Source of the DNA: Pseudomonas xantholysinigenes
GTDB taxonomy: Bacteria > Pseudomonadota > Gammaproteobacteria > Pseudomonadales > Pseudomonadaceae
Length of the DNA: 64,000 nt
NCBI RefSeq assembly: GCF_014268885.2
Contig: NZ_CP077095.1
Coordinates: 2,237,501-2,301,500, forward strand
Direction of reading: 5' to 3'
The stretch's first letter is position 1. Every line of letters starts with the position of its first letter. This document shows, piece by piece, positions 49,664-57,248 of the stretch. The notes under the pieces were generated by a model. The model had not been told where the DNA came from. It did not search any database and was given only the letters and a program-made list of their open reading frames with translations. A program made the translations under genes and the position numbers.

Positions 49664-49843
49664 GTCACCGGCATCTGGAGGCAGGATCTGGACCCAGCCA
49701 GCCCTTGACGCTATCGGCAGCGGATCAGCATACGCCCTGGCCGCAATGGATATGGGCGCAAGCGCAGAAGATGCGGTGCGCGCCGCCATGAAGCGCGACA
49801 TCTACACCGTCGGCAAGGTCATGACGTTTCGCGTAGCAGGGTA
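49664..49843 (+). pseudogene. fragment of a phage Ntn-hydrolase-like gene
   Basis: Plus-strand frame without own start: LDAIGSGSAYALAAMDMGAS then AEDAVRAAMKRDIYTVGKVM and a stop at 49841-49843. The GSG-x-YALAAM-x-G pattern is typical of the C-terminal half of HslV/proteasome-like Ntn-hydrolases that some phages carry. The fragment is joined directly to the broken end of the integrase. Confidence 0.5.
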
Positions 49844-49874
49844 GGTGTGCCGCAGGTTAGTGCGACCTTCTTAT

Positions 49875-50324
49875 TTAGTTCATGCCGTCAAAGATGATCT
49901 TGGCACTCACCAGTTTCTGATCGTTGAGGGTCAGAGTACAGACGGATTCAGGAATGATCTTGCCTGGCCCAGTTTTCAATGGAGCGCATTTCAGCAGCCC
50001 AGTTCGATCACCGAAAGGCAGTTTATAACCTTGAAAGGTTTTGCTGATTTCAAGCTTGAACGGTTGACCGTATCCAACCCCAGCGAAGACTCCAGGCTCG
50101 CCATCACTTAAGAAACCAGTGGCTGGAGTAGCGCAGATTGTTCCCTCTGTACGCTTGCCATCAATCAGGTTTGCGTCTGTGTAGCAGTTCATAAACCCCT
50201 TTTGCGTCGCTATGGCGCCGGTACCTTTATCGGTCCAGGTTGCCGGAGGTTGCATGGCGCAGCCCGCGAGAAGTGATACGCCAATAGCGGAAATGGCGAG
50301 AGGAATGACTTTAGCGAAGAGCAT
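49875..50324 (-). CDS. lipoprotein of unknown function (149 aa)
   Basis: 149 residues. Signal MLFAKVIPLAISAIGVSLLAGC with lipobox LLAGC. The mature part has Cys pairs (MNCYTD, GTICAT, LKCAPL, SVCTLT) that may form disulfides, and ends in a beta-rich segment. Intact gene within the remnant prophage, likely a lysogenic-conversion gene expressed on its own. Not recognised as a family. Confidence 0.75.
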   Translation of the reverse strand: MLFAKVIPLAISAIGVSLLAGCAMQPPATWTDKGTGAIATQKGFMNCYTDANLIDGKRTEGTICATPATGFLSDGEPGVFAGVGYGQPFKLEISKTFQGYKLPFGDRTGLLKCAPLKTGPGKIIPESVCTLTLNDQKLVSAKIIFDGMN

Positions 50325-50464
50325 GGGGGAGCGTCCTTTCTGAATAGGGCGCTACAAATACCGGCAACACGCCATCATTTCAAGATTCAGGTGATCCATG
50401 AGTAGACCGATGCCGCCAGCCGATCTACTCGAATCCCTGTAGCTCTCGCTGCGCCCGGCCATCG

Positions 50465-50722
50465 GTGTGTGGGGTTGGATACAGAGCGAGATCCTTGCCG
50501 ATACCGGCAGCATCCACAATCCGGATCACGCCCACTTGATCGGCGCCAACGTCGGCGTGTTGTGGGCCTCCTCTGGATTCGCCAAGCAGGGGCGAGTAGT
50601 CCTTGGCCAGGCCGAGCAGTTGAGCCGGCCCAGGCCGATTACGGTATCAAGGCCGCCCAGCAAGGTGTTCGTGGCTTTGCCGCCGCTGAGGCTTGCTTTC
50701 CGCAGCGCGGTTTGGATTGAAT
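50465..50722 (+). pseudogene. fused fragments: phage metallopeptidase and internal virion protein end
   Basis: First part (frame of 50467): WIQSEILADTGSIHNPDHAH then IGANVGVLWASSGFAKQGRV, matching the phage metallopeptidase-like family from memory. Second part (about 50620-50720, other frame): QADYGIKAAQQGVRGFAAAE and CFPQRGLD, clearly the end of the internal virion protein at 36969-38909. An early-region gene is thus joined to a virion gene by a large deletion. Confidence 0.65.
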
Positions 50723-50755
50723 GCACAATCTGCCACCATATAAGAAGGGATCGCC

Positions 50756-51172
50756 ATGAAATGGATTGCGCTGGGAATCCTACCGCTGGTCTTGACTGGC
50801 TGCGCTACAACAGGGAAGTACGAGAAAGTGCTACAAAGCTGGGTTGGCTCAACCGAGTTGGAGCTAGTTCAAAAGTGGGGACCACCACAGCAGGCATATG
50901 ATGCTGGTGGTCATCGCTTCTTGGTCTATTCGAGCGGTGGAAACATGTACTTGCCCGGGACTTCTCCGACATATCAAACCACTGTGGTGGGGAATACGGC
51001 ATACACCAATTCGTACGGAGGTACCCCCGCTATGAACGTAGCCCTTTCTTGTACCACTACATTCGAACTCGCCAACGATGTCATCATGAGTTGGTCATGG
51101 CGCGGTAACCACTGCGTGTCGGACGATCGTGTCCCAGGAAGTGGTGTAACTCATCATGAGCTTGGCCACTGA
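50756..51172 (+). CDS. lipoprotein with C-terminus extended by an IS256 insertion
   Basis: 138 residues as it stands. Signal MKWIALGILPLVLTGC with lipobox LTGC; the mature part resembles SmpA/BamE-like or OmlA-like small lipoproteins (VLQSWVGSTELELVQKWGPP, then GGHRFLVYSSGG). Without the IS the reading would be ...CVSD-TGA: the insertion hit between the last codon and the stop, and the frame now continues for 15 residues into the element (DRVPGSGVTHHELGH) until a TGA. The gene is otherwise intact. Confidence 0.8.
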   Translation: MKWIALGILPLVLTGCATTGKYEKVLQSWVGSTELELVQKWGPPQQAYDAGGHRFLVYSSGGNMYLPGTSPTYQTTVVGNTAYTNSYGGTPAMNVALSCTTTFELANDVIMSWSWRGNHCVSDDRVPGSGVTHHELGH

Positions 51173-52503
51173 GTTTGCCGTTTAGTTGATCACGGCCGAC
51201 AACTTGGCCTGCGGATTATCGCTGACCGCCTCGAAGGCCTCCAACTGCATGTAGCGCCGTTGCAGGCACCATTCGTCGTTCTGCTCCAGTAGCATCGCCC
51301 CAACCAGCCGGGTGATCGCCGGGTCGTTCGGGAATATACCCACGACTTCGGTGCGTCGCTTGATCTCCGCGTTCAACCGTTCCAGCGGATTGGTGCTGTG
51401 AAGCTGCTGCCGGTGCGGCTTGGGAAACGCCATGTGCGCCAGCACGTCATTTTCGCAGTTGTCCATGAGCGCCGCGATCTTCGGGTACTTTTCTCGTAAC
51501 TGATCAGCGACCTGCCGCCATTGCTTGTGGCATTCCTCTCGGCTGTCCTGGGCAAATACGGTGCGTAGAAAGGCCGCCACGATCGTGCGTTGGCCCTTGC
51601 CAACATGGGCCATGGCGTTGCGCATGAAATGAACGCGGCAGCGTTGCCACGTCGCGTGAAAGACCTTGGATACAGCTGCCTTTAGCCCTTCATGAGCGTC
51701 GGAAATCACCAGCTTTACGCCTCGCAGCCCGCGCCGCGTCAGGCTTCGCAGGAAGTCCGTCCAGAACGGTTCGGCTTCCGAAGGGCCAACTCGCATACCC
51801 AAAATCTCGCGCCCACCGTTGGTGTTCACCGCCACGGCGATTATGACGGCGGCCGACACGATACGACCTGCTTCCCTGACCTTGACGTAGGTGGCGTCGA
51901 TCCAGAGGTAGGGCCAGTCACCCTCAATGGGGCGATCAAGGAACGCATGAACACGCTCATCAATCTCGCCGGCCAGCCGCGAAACCTGGCTTTTCGAGAT
52001 GCCGGACATACCCATGGCCTTTACCAGCTCGTCCACCGAACGCGTTGAAACGCCTTGGATGTAGGCTTCCTGAATCACCGCCGCCATGGCCTTTTCGGCG
52101 GTGCGTCGCGGTTCAAGAAAACCAGGAAAGTAGCTGCCTTGGCGCAGCTTTGGGATCTTCAGGTCAACGTCGCCGGCGCGGGTCTGCCAGAGGCGATCCC
52201 GATAGCCATTGCGGCTGTTTGTCCGGTCTGGGCTTTTGACATCGAAGCCGGCACCGCACAGGCTTTCGACATCGAACTCCATCATGCGCTGGGCAACGAA
52301 CTGGATCATTTGCTTGAGCAGATCAGCGTCTGCCCCTTTCTCAACCAACTCGGTCAATGCGATAGTGGGCTTGGTCATCGTGGTTTCTCTGGTGAAGGTT
52401 AAGTCCGCAAACTCAACGTTAGCCAAGAACCACGATGACCATCCTCTTTCGCCCGCAGGGCGCATTCGGCTGGTTCAGTTACACCACTTCCTGGGACAGG
52501 ATC
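51125..52503 (-). mobile_element. IS256-family insertion sequence
   Basis: 1379 bp. Terminal inverted repeats of 27 bp with one mismatch start GATC(G/C)TGTCCCAGG at 51125 and end symmetrically at 52503. An 8-bp target duplication TGTCGGAC stands at 51117-51124 and 52504-52511, so the insertion is simple and probably recent. One transposase gene on the minus strand. It sits at the 3' end of the lipoprotein gene of the remnant prophage. Confidence 0.95.
51182..52378 (-). CDS. IS256 (Mutator) family transposase
   Basis: 398 residues from ATG 52378. DDE transposase with the Mutator signature: first Asp in [20 protein letters not shown], second Asp in [20 protein letters not shown], and Glu in [34 protein letters not shown] is also typical. 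Full length and intact frame, so the element may be active. Confidence 0.96.
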   Translation of the reverse strand: MTKPTIALTELVEKGADADLLKQMIQFVAQRMMEFDVESLCGAGFDVKSPDRTNSRNGYRDRLWQTRAGDVDLKIPKLRQGSYFPGFLEPRRTAEKAMAAVIQEAYIQGVSTRSVDELVKAMGMSGISKSQVSRLAGEIDERVHAFLDRPIEGDWPYLWIDATYVKVREAGRIVSAAVIIAVAVNTNGGREILGMRVGPSEAEPFWTDFLRSLTRRGLRGVKLVISDAHEGLKAAVSKVFHATWQRCRVHFMRNAMAHVGKGQRTIVAAFLRTVFAQDSREECHKQWRQVADQLREKYPKIAALMDNCENDVLAHMAFPKPHRQQLHSTNPLERLNAEIKRRTEVVGIFPNDPAITRLVGAMLLEQNDEWCLQRRYMQLEAFEAVSDNPQAKLSAVIN

Positions 52504-52520
52504 TGTCGGACTGATCAAGC

Positions 52521-52583
52521 GTCGGTAAATCGACATCCTTCAAGCCATAGGCTTGCTCCCATTTCTCAAGGAGTAAGCCCATA
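52521..52583 (+). pseudogene. decayed leader of the large internal virion gene
   Basis: Matches 38912-38974: hairpin d appears as GTCGGTAAATCGAC (stem shortened), then CTTCAAGCCATAGGCTTGCT and the stem-loop with GGAGTAAGCC. The start codon is ATA in place of ATG, and the frame then stops after 22 codons. The rest of the virion gene is missing. Confidence 0.75.
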
Positions 52584-52651
52584 CACCTCGACGAGCATCC
52601 AATTGCAGTTGAGCCCAACCCGATCAATGTGAACATCCACAAGGACTAGCG

Positions 52652-53077
52652 ATGAGCATGCGTATCGAAATGGTGGCCAGCCCAGGAGACGAGGAGCGTT
52701 CGGCCATCGTCAAACCCTTGAGAGCCCACAACCGCGCCAAGGCGGGCGATCCAAAGATCGAGACCATCGCCTTGCTGGTGCGTGATGAGCATACCCAGGA
52801 GGTTCTCGGCGGGCTCTGGGCGGAGGTGTTCTACCGCTGGCTGTACATCGAGCTGCTTGCGATACCCGAGCAGAGCAGGGGGCAAGGCATAGGCACGCGC
52901 CTGATCGGCATGGCCGAAGAGGTCGCTCGAGAAAAGGGCTGCATCGGCATCTGGCTGGATACCTTCGATTTCCAGGCGCCCGCATTTTATGAGCGAAACG
53001 GCTTCAGCCGTTTTGCCAATCTTGAAGATTTCCCCCCGGGACATACGCGCTTCTACTACCAGAAACGCCTGGTTTGA
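52652..53077 (+). CDS. GNAT family N-acetyltransferase
   Basis: 141 residues. Motif A ELLAIPEQSRGQGIGTRLIG with the R-G-Q-G-I-G turn and the following helix; then GIWLDTFDFQAPAFYERNGF as motif B, and HTRFYYQKRL at the end. Probably the first chromosomal gene behind the remnant prophage. Substrate unknown. Confidence 0.9.
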   Translation: MSMRIEMVASPGDEERSAIVKPLRAHNRAKAGDPKIETIALLVRDEHTQEVLGGLWAEVFYRWLYIELLAIPEQSRGQGIGTRLIGMAEEVAREKGCIGIWLDTFDFQAPAFYERNGFSRFANLEDFPPGHTRFYYQKRLV

Positions 53078-53086
53078 TCGACGGGA

Positions 53087-53296
53087 TCAGGACTTGCGCG
53101 TACGCAGCCATTGATCGGCGACATCCCCCATGGTGGCTGACGTACCGCTTTTGATCCAGGCCATGAAGGCGCGGTCGAACTTGAACGCCTCGCCACATTC
53201 CTCGACGAGGAACTGCCTGACTTTCTGTGTGTTGCGGTAGTGCCGGTCCAGTGGCGTGGCGCGGGTGATCGGACCTGCGTGCCAGTCGAAGCTCAT
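53087..53296 (-). CDS. DUF6434 domain protein (69 aa)
   Basis: 69 residues from ATG 53296. Whole protein is a DUF6434-type domain: FDWHAGPITRATPLDRHYRN, VRQFLVEECGEAFKFDRAFM, then a helix with MGDVADQWLRTRKS. The family is found alone or with SAP domains and has no known biochemical role. The gene is convergent with the GNAT gene. Confidence 0.8.
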   Translation of the reverse strand: MSFDWHAGPITRATPLDRHYRNTQKVRQFLVEECGEAFKFDRAFMAWIKSGTSATMGDVADQWLRTRKS

Positions 53297-53510
53297 GACC
53301 TTCTCCTTGCCTATCCGTGTGCGCGGTTGAGCATAGCAGTACATCGGCCAGGCTACGGCTACAAAAGGGGTATGGCAAAGGCCAGGAGGACGGCAAGCGC
53401 GGCTCGGTCACAAGGGCGCGACAGGGCGGCTTTTCGATCGATCGGGGAATGTGCTCGGCATCTTCGACGGCGCATTCGATTGACGCTGCGCAGGTTTGCA
53501 CTGCAGGCAA

Positions 53511-53537
53511 GAAAAGGCCCGCTGGGGGAGGCGGGCC
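53511..53537 (-). terminator. terminator-like hairpin
   Basis: Minus strand: GGCCCGC-CTCCCCCA-GCGGGCC followed by TTTTC. It may back up the one at 53622. Confidence 0.55.
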
Positions 53538-53621
53538 AAGTGTTTCACGGATGAGGCTTGAGCATGCCACGGTCCAAGTGAAAAACTTGTCAACGATCAG
53601 TCGATTTGAAAAGCATGCGGC

Positions 53622-53652
53622 AAAAAAAGAAAACCCGCCAAAGAGGCGGGTT
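53622..53652 (-). terminator. terminator of the gene at 53729
   Basis: Minus strand: AACCCGCC-TCTTTG-GCGGGTT followed by TTCTTTTTTT, 77 bp behind the stop codon. Confidence 0.85.
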
Positions 53653-53728
53653 GAACAGAACGTATCGAAGCCAGGTCAGTCTGCCTCGACGAATGTCAGA
53701 ATTTCGTGAAGGCCATGCCTGTTGTGCT

Positions 53729-54160
53729 TCAGTAACCGTTACTGAATTTTTCATCGATCTTGCGTTTCTGCATGGCGTACTGCCTGGCGTCGATCTCTTC
53801 CGAGATGAGCTGGTTGTCGAGCGCGTCCATCTGGCTTTTCTTCAAGCGTGACACGTGGGCGCGGGTGGCCTGGTAGTTGATCGACTCGGCGGCGTTGTAG
53901 CCGCTGATCGGGTCCCAGAGGATCGACAGGGGCCACAGCAGCAGGTTGGCGATGCCATAGCCGTAGGCTCGGCCATAGAACGAACCGCCGCCTGGCAGCA
54001 AGCCCAGCGCGGCAGCGCCGCCAGGGCTCTTTTCACGCACATCGAGATTCTGCGCGCGGTAGTAGCCCAACTCTTGTTCCTGCACTGAATTCAGGCCGCT
54101 GGCGCACCCGGTGGTCAGGGCGATGAGGGCAGCGGCAATCAGATGACGGGCAGTGGGCAT
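53729..54160 (-). CDS. lipoprotein with hydrophobic segment (143 aa)
   Basis: 143 residues. Lipoprotein signal MPTARHLIAAALIALTTGC (lipobox LTTGC). A Gly-rich, hydrophobic central region (GGGSFYGRAYGYGIANLLLW, PLSILWDPISGY) resembles a TM2-like segment, followed by a helical C-terminus (SRLKKSQMDALDNQLI, EIDARQYAMQKRKIDEKFSN), which looks like a SHOCT-type short helix pair. Envelope-located; function unknown. Own terminator behind. Confidence 0.78.
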   Translation of the reverse strand: MPTARHLIAAALIALTTGCASGLNSVQEQELGYYRAQNLDVREKSPGGAAALGLLPGGGSFYGRAYGYGIANLLLWPLSILWDPISGYNAAESINYQATRAHVSRLKKSQMDALDNQLISEEIDARQYAMQKRKIDEKFSNGY

Positions 54161-54345
54161 TGCAGTTTCCTTGGTTTTTCAATGACTTGTCTCGCGTTCC
54201 GGCGCGAGGGGCGGCATCCTACCGCAAGTAGTGGCATATTGCCTTATTGTTTTGCACGCTTTTGCATGGGGGTGGCGCCTCTGTTGCGCCAGGATGACTT
54301 GGTTCAAAGATGGCGGCGCCAGCCCCATGCTTGACTTACGGCGCA

Positions 54346-54371
54346 TAAAAAAGCCCGCCGTAAAGGCGGGC
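54346..54371 (-). terminator. terminator-like hairpin (minus strand)
   Basis: Minus strand: GCCCGCC-TTTAC-GGCGGGC followed by TTTTTT. There is no minus-strand gene directly before it; it could end transcripts that read from the DoxX gene through the antisense of the acidic gene at 54499. Confidence 0.7.
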
Positions 54372-54498
54372 AAGCACGTTTTTGAAGGGAGAGCCGCCAA
54401 CTTGCGCCTTGTCGGTTAAGTCAGGGTTAATCGTGGGAAAGATTGACCGGCCTTGCCGATCGGCCTATATAGGCGGGCTGTTGTTACTGGAGTCAGCA

Positions 54499-54684
54499 AT
54501 GCGCGACGAAGACGATCTGCCCGAACCTGAGCATGACCACCTGCTCGATCATGAATTCCACGACCACTTCGACCCTGAGGCGGATGCCCATGGCGCGCTG
54601 GATGACGTCGAGGAGGATGAGTCGCTGGCGGACGATTTCGATGACGATGACCACCCAGCCTGGCACGACGACTGCGACGACTGA
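54499..54684 (+). CDS. small acidic His/Asp-rich protein (61 aa)
   Basis: 61 residues from ATG 54499 with GGAG seven bases before. More than half of the residues are Asp, Glu or His (DLPEPEHDHLLDHEFHDHFD and DDFDDDDHPAWHDDCDD), so it is extremely acidic and probably unfolded; metal binding or DNA mimicry can be imagined, without proof. Its stop lies 29 bp from the convergent DoxX gene. Confidence 0.65.
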   Translation: MRDEDDLPEPEHDHLLDHEFHDHFDPEADAHGALDDVEEDESLADDFDDDDHPAWHDDCDD

Positions 54685-54713
54685 TGCCGCAGGCCGTCGC
54701 GCCGCAAGGGCTG

Positions 54714-55127
54714 TCAGCGACGGTCGAGGGAGATGCGTCCGGCACCTGAGACCGCCAGTGCCAGCAACCCGCCGACAATACTCAGGTTTTTCAGGAACTG
54801 GGTCATGTTGGCGCTGCGTTCGGGCTCGACCATGTTCCAGAACGGGTGGCCGAGCAACGCGGTGCCGAGGACGAACAGGGCGAACAGCAGGGCCAATGGA
54901 CGCGTATAGAAGCCGAGAATCAGCAGGATGCCGACCGCGAATTCCATGATCACCGCCACGGCCGCCGCCAGTGTCGGTGCCGGCGCGCCGAGGGAGGTCA
55001 TGTAGCCGACCGTGCCTTCGAAGCCGGTCAGCTTGCCCCAGCCAGAGAGCACGAACAGGATCATCAGCAGGATGCGGGCGAGCAGCAGGATAAGGTCGCG
55101 TTGGCCTTCGAGCAGGGTATAGCGCAT
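54714..55127 (-). CDS. DoxX family membrane protein
   Basis: 137 residues from ATG 55127; the longer frame would run into tRNA-Leu. Four membrane spans, with the DoxX hallmarks LILLLARILLMILFVLSGWGKL and GFYTRPLALLFALFVLGTAL. The family is linked with thiosulfate or redox stress functions in some bacteria, unclear here. Inner membrane. Confidence 0.9.
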   Translation of the reverse strand: MRYTLLEGQRDLILLLARILLMILFVLSGWGKLTGFEGTVGYMTSLGAPAPTLAAAVAVIMEFAVGILLILGFYTRPLALLFALFVLGTALLGHPFWNMVEPERSANMTQFLKNLSIVGGLLALAVSGAGRISLDRR

Positions 55128-55199
55128 GGTGGCGCTCCGGTGGACAGGGACACTGTCCACTCTAGCAGCTGCATGGCGGATTGCCGCCAGACGCGAAGA

Positions 55200-55221
55200 A
55201 GGCGCCGCTAGGGCGCCTTCA
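55200..55221 (-). terminator. hairpin between tRNA-Leu and doxX
   Basis: AAGGCGCC/GGCGCCTT stem with a short loop. Only two T residues follow, so it is a weak candidate for the end of the tRNA transcript. Confidence 0.4.
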
Positions 55222-55232
55222 TCGACAGAAGA

Positions 55233-55317
55233 TGGTGCGAGTGGCGGGACTCGAACCCGCAAGGCTCACGCCGACAGATTTTAAGTCTGCTGTGTATACC
55301 AATTCCACCACACTCGC
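55233..55317 (-). tRNA. tRNA-Leu (TAA)
   Basis: 85 nt with encoded CCA on the minus strand. Acceptor GCGAGTG/CACTCGC, anticodon loop CTTAAAA (anticodon TAA), long variable arm typical of Leu, T-loop GGTTCGAGTCC. Confidence 0.96.
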
Positions 55318-55410
55318 ACGTTTGACCGCTGCGCTTCATGGGCAGAAGGGCCTGCAAATCAAGGCCGCTTTATAACCCATTGTTATAGAAGCGTCAACCG
55401 GGCGCCGAGT

Positions 55411-55623
55411 TCAGGGCTCGATGGCGTCGGCGATCTCGCGCATGTCGCCGGCCGAATGCCGCAAGCCTTCGGCATGCTCCTGCATGGTCTTGGCATCGGC
55501 CTGGTGCACCGAATGACGAAGGTACTGGGCATGCCCGTCCAGGGCCTGGCACAGGTCGTCCAGCTCGTTGGCGGTGCGCAACAGGTCGTCCTGCAAGCCT
55601 TGCATGCGAAGGTTGAAAGTCAT
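55411..55623 (-). CDS. small helical protein (70 aa), unknown
   Basis: 70 residues from ATG 55623 with AAGGA eight bases before. Purely helical with heptad-like spacing (LQDDLLRTANELDDLCQALD, HAEGLRHSAGDMREIADAIE). No membrane span. Conserved small pseudomonad proteins of this kind exist, without known role. Confidence 0.65.
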   Translation of the reverse strand: MTFNLRMQGLQDDLLRTANELDDLCQALDGHAQYLRHSVHQADAKTMQEHAEGLRHSAGDMREIADAIEP

Positions 55624-55727
55624 CTCGCGTCCTTGGGTCCAAGAGGCGGGGGCCACTATAGGCCAATTGACACGCTACTGCCATTACGCCACTGTGGGCG
55701 CCATTGGATCCAATTGAGCCTATCACC

Positions 55728-56015
55728 ATGTCAGGGACTTCTACCGACCCCACCTCAACCGGGCGTATCGTGCGACCCAAGTTGTTCTGGCGGCTGCTGT
55801 TCATTCTGGTCTGCCTGGTGGGGGCATTCCTTTATGCCGGCTTCATGAGCCTGGGCGGTTACCTGCTGATGCTCGGCTTCGATCAGCTTCACCCAGAACC
55901 GCAGCGCTTCATGGCCCTGGGCGGTGGCGGGGCGATCGTCCTGGTGGGCTTGTGGTTGCTCAAGGTGGCGATGCCGCGCCGCCTGGTACCGTCGCTGGTG
56001 GAGCGCGACAACTGA
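55728..56015 (+). CDS. two-span membrane protein (95 aa)
   Basis: 95 residues from ATG 55728 (55704 also in frame). After a Ser/Thr-rich start come two hydrophobic spans (LFWRLLFILVCLVGAFLYAG and ALGGGGAIVLVGLWLLKVAM). It lies 72 bp before the histidine kinase and may be co-transcribed. Function unknown. Confidence 0.7.
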   Translation: MSGTSTDPTSTGRIVRPKLFWRLLFILVCLVGAFLYAGFMSLGGYLLMLGFDQLHPEPQRFMALGGGGAIVLVGLWLLKVAMPRRLVPSLVERDN

Positions 56016-56087
56016 CGATCCGTCGCATCAGGCCCGGCTCTTTTGACTACGCTCTATATGTCCTTTCGCGGTGCTTGCGGAGCTCGC

Positions 56088-57242
56088 ATGGATTCATCTG
56101 GCCGTACTTCCACGTCGACGATGTCCGAGGCTCGCTATGAACAGCTGGTTCAAGCGGTGGTCGACTATGCCATTTATATGCTTGACCCAGATGGTCATGT
56201 GGTGTCGTGGAATGCTGGCGCCGAACGCATCAAGGGGTATCGCGCCGATGAGGTGATCGGGCGGCATTTTTCGCTGTTCTTCACCGCCCAGGATTGCGCC
56301 GAGGGCCGTCCGCAACGCTTGTTGCACCAGGCGCTCGAGCAGGGCTGCGCCCAGGATGAAGGTTGGCGGGTGCGCAAGGACGGCACGCAGTTCTGGGCCC
56401 TGGCGGCCCTCGATGTCATCCGCGACAGCCAAGGCCAGGTCATTGGCCTGGCCAAGGTCACCCGCGATATCACCGACCGCCGCGAGTCCGCGCTGCAGCT
56501 CGATGCCATGCGCGCGCAGCTGTTCCAGGCTCAGAAACTCGAGGCCCTGGGGCAACTGACTGGCGGTCTGGCCCATGACTTCAACAACCTTCTGACGATC
56601 ATCCTCAGCTCCGCGCGGCTGGCGCTCAACAGCCAGGACCCGGCGCGTATCCAGCGTCTGCTCGAACACGTGCTCGACGCAGGCCAGCGTGGTACGCAAT
56701 TGACCCAGCAACTGCTCAGTTTCGCCCGTCACCGTCAGTTGAACGTTGCCAGCCTGGCGCCGGGCAAGGTGATCGAAGCCACCTGCGGCCTGCTCGAACA
56801 TGCCTTGCCCCGGGACATCGAGCTGCAGCAGCAGGTCGCGAAGGACTTGCCGATGATCGAGGTGGATGCCGGGCAGCTGCAGATGGTGCTGCTCAACCTG
56901 ATGTTCAACGCCCGCGATGCGATAGTGGGCGCAGGGCGGATCGTCCTGGCGGTTGAGTGCGTGCAGTTGGCCGGGGACGTGGAAGGCCTGCATGGACGTT
57001 TCGTGCGTTTCGATGTACATGATGATGGCCAGGGCATAGACCCACAGTTGCTGCCGCGGATTTTCGAACCCTTCTTCACCACCAAACCGTTCGGCAAAGG
57101 CACCGGGCTCGGTCTCAGCCAAGCCTATGGGTTTGCGCGGCAGAGCCTGGGTGCGATCTGCGTCAGCAGTCAGCCAGGTGTCGGCACTTGCATGAGCCTC
57201 TACTTGCCGGCGTATCCCGCCACCCCAACGACGGATGGATAG
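56088..57242 (+). CDS. PAS domain sensor histidine kinase
   Basis: 384 residues from ATG 56088 (GGAG upstream). Residues about 18-130 are a PAS domain (MLDPDGHVVSWNAGAERIKG) with PAC end (IGLAKVTRDITDRRE). The phosphoacceptor region reads LTGGLAHDFNNLLTIILSSA, His within AHDFNN. The ATPase part has the N box LNLMFNARDAI, G1 DDGQGIDPQLLPRIFEPFFT and G2 GKGTGLGLSQAYG. No membrane span, so it is a cytoplasmic sensor. It is followed by a KaiC-like gene and a receiver, with 6 bp to the next gene: one operon. Confidence 0.93.
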   Translation: MDSSGRTSTSTMSEARYEQLVQAVVDYAIYMLDPDGHVVSWNAGAERIKGYRADEVIGRHFSLFFTAQDCAEGRPQRLLHQALEQGCAQDEGWRVRKDGTQFWALAALDVIRDSQGQVIGLAKVTRDITDRRESALQLDAMRAQLFQAQKLEALGQLTGGLAHDFNNLLTIILSSARLALNSQDPARIQRLLEHVLDAGQRGTQLTQQLLSFARHRQLNVASLAPGKVIEATCGLLEHALPRDIELQQQVAKDLPMIEVDAGQLQMVLLNLMFNARDAIVGAGRIVLAVECVQLAGDVEGLHGRFVRFDVHDDGQGIDPQLLPRIFEPFFTTKPFGKGTGLGLSQAYGFARQSLGAICVSSQPGVGTCMSLYLPAYPATPTTDG

Positions 57243-57248
57243 ACAGCC

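Larger units (their letters stand above)
49041..52632. mobile_element. remnant of a second prophage at the same site
   Basis: Behind attR there is again an integrase (truncated), followed by joined fragments of phage genes: an Ntn-hydrolase-like C-terminus, part of a phage metallopeptidase, the end of an internal virion protein and the leader of the next virion gene with its hairpins. Two lipoprotein genes and an IS256 element are included. The order shows that a related prophage occupied tRNA-Cys earlier and decayed by deletions. The right att site was not found. Confidence 0.8.
53297..53728. other. gene-free stretch with two terminators
   Basis: No convincing gene in 432 bp; a 130-codon plus-strand frame (53317-53709) runs through the hairpins, has no binding site and Arg/Ser-rich composition, and is taken as chance. 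The stretch contains the terminators at 53511-53537 and 53622-53652. The right boundary of foreign DNA may lie near here or before the GNAT gene. Confidence 0.5.

Noticed and set aside
49875..50324. Second lipoprotein taken as part of an intact second prophage operon
   Set aside because: Neighbouring frames are all broken; it is a single surviving gene, so I list it only as an accessory gene.
53317..53709. 130-codon frame with a possible new gene
   Set aside because: It runs through two terminator hairpins, has no ribosome site, and its composition is that of random GC-rich DNA.
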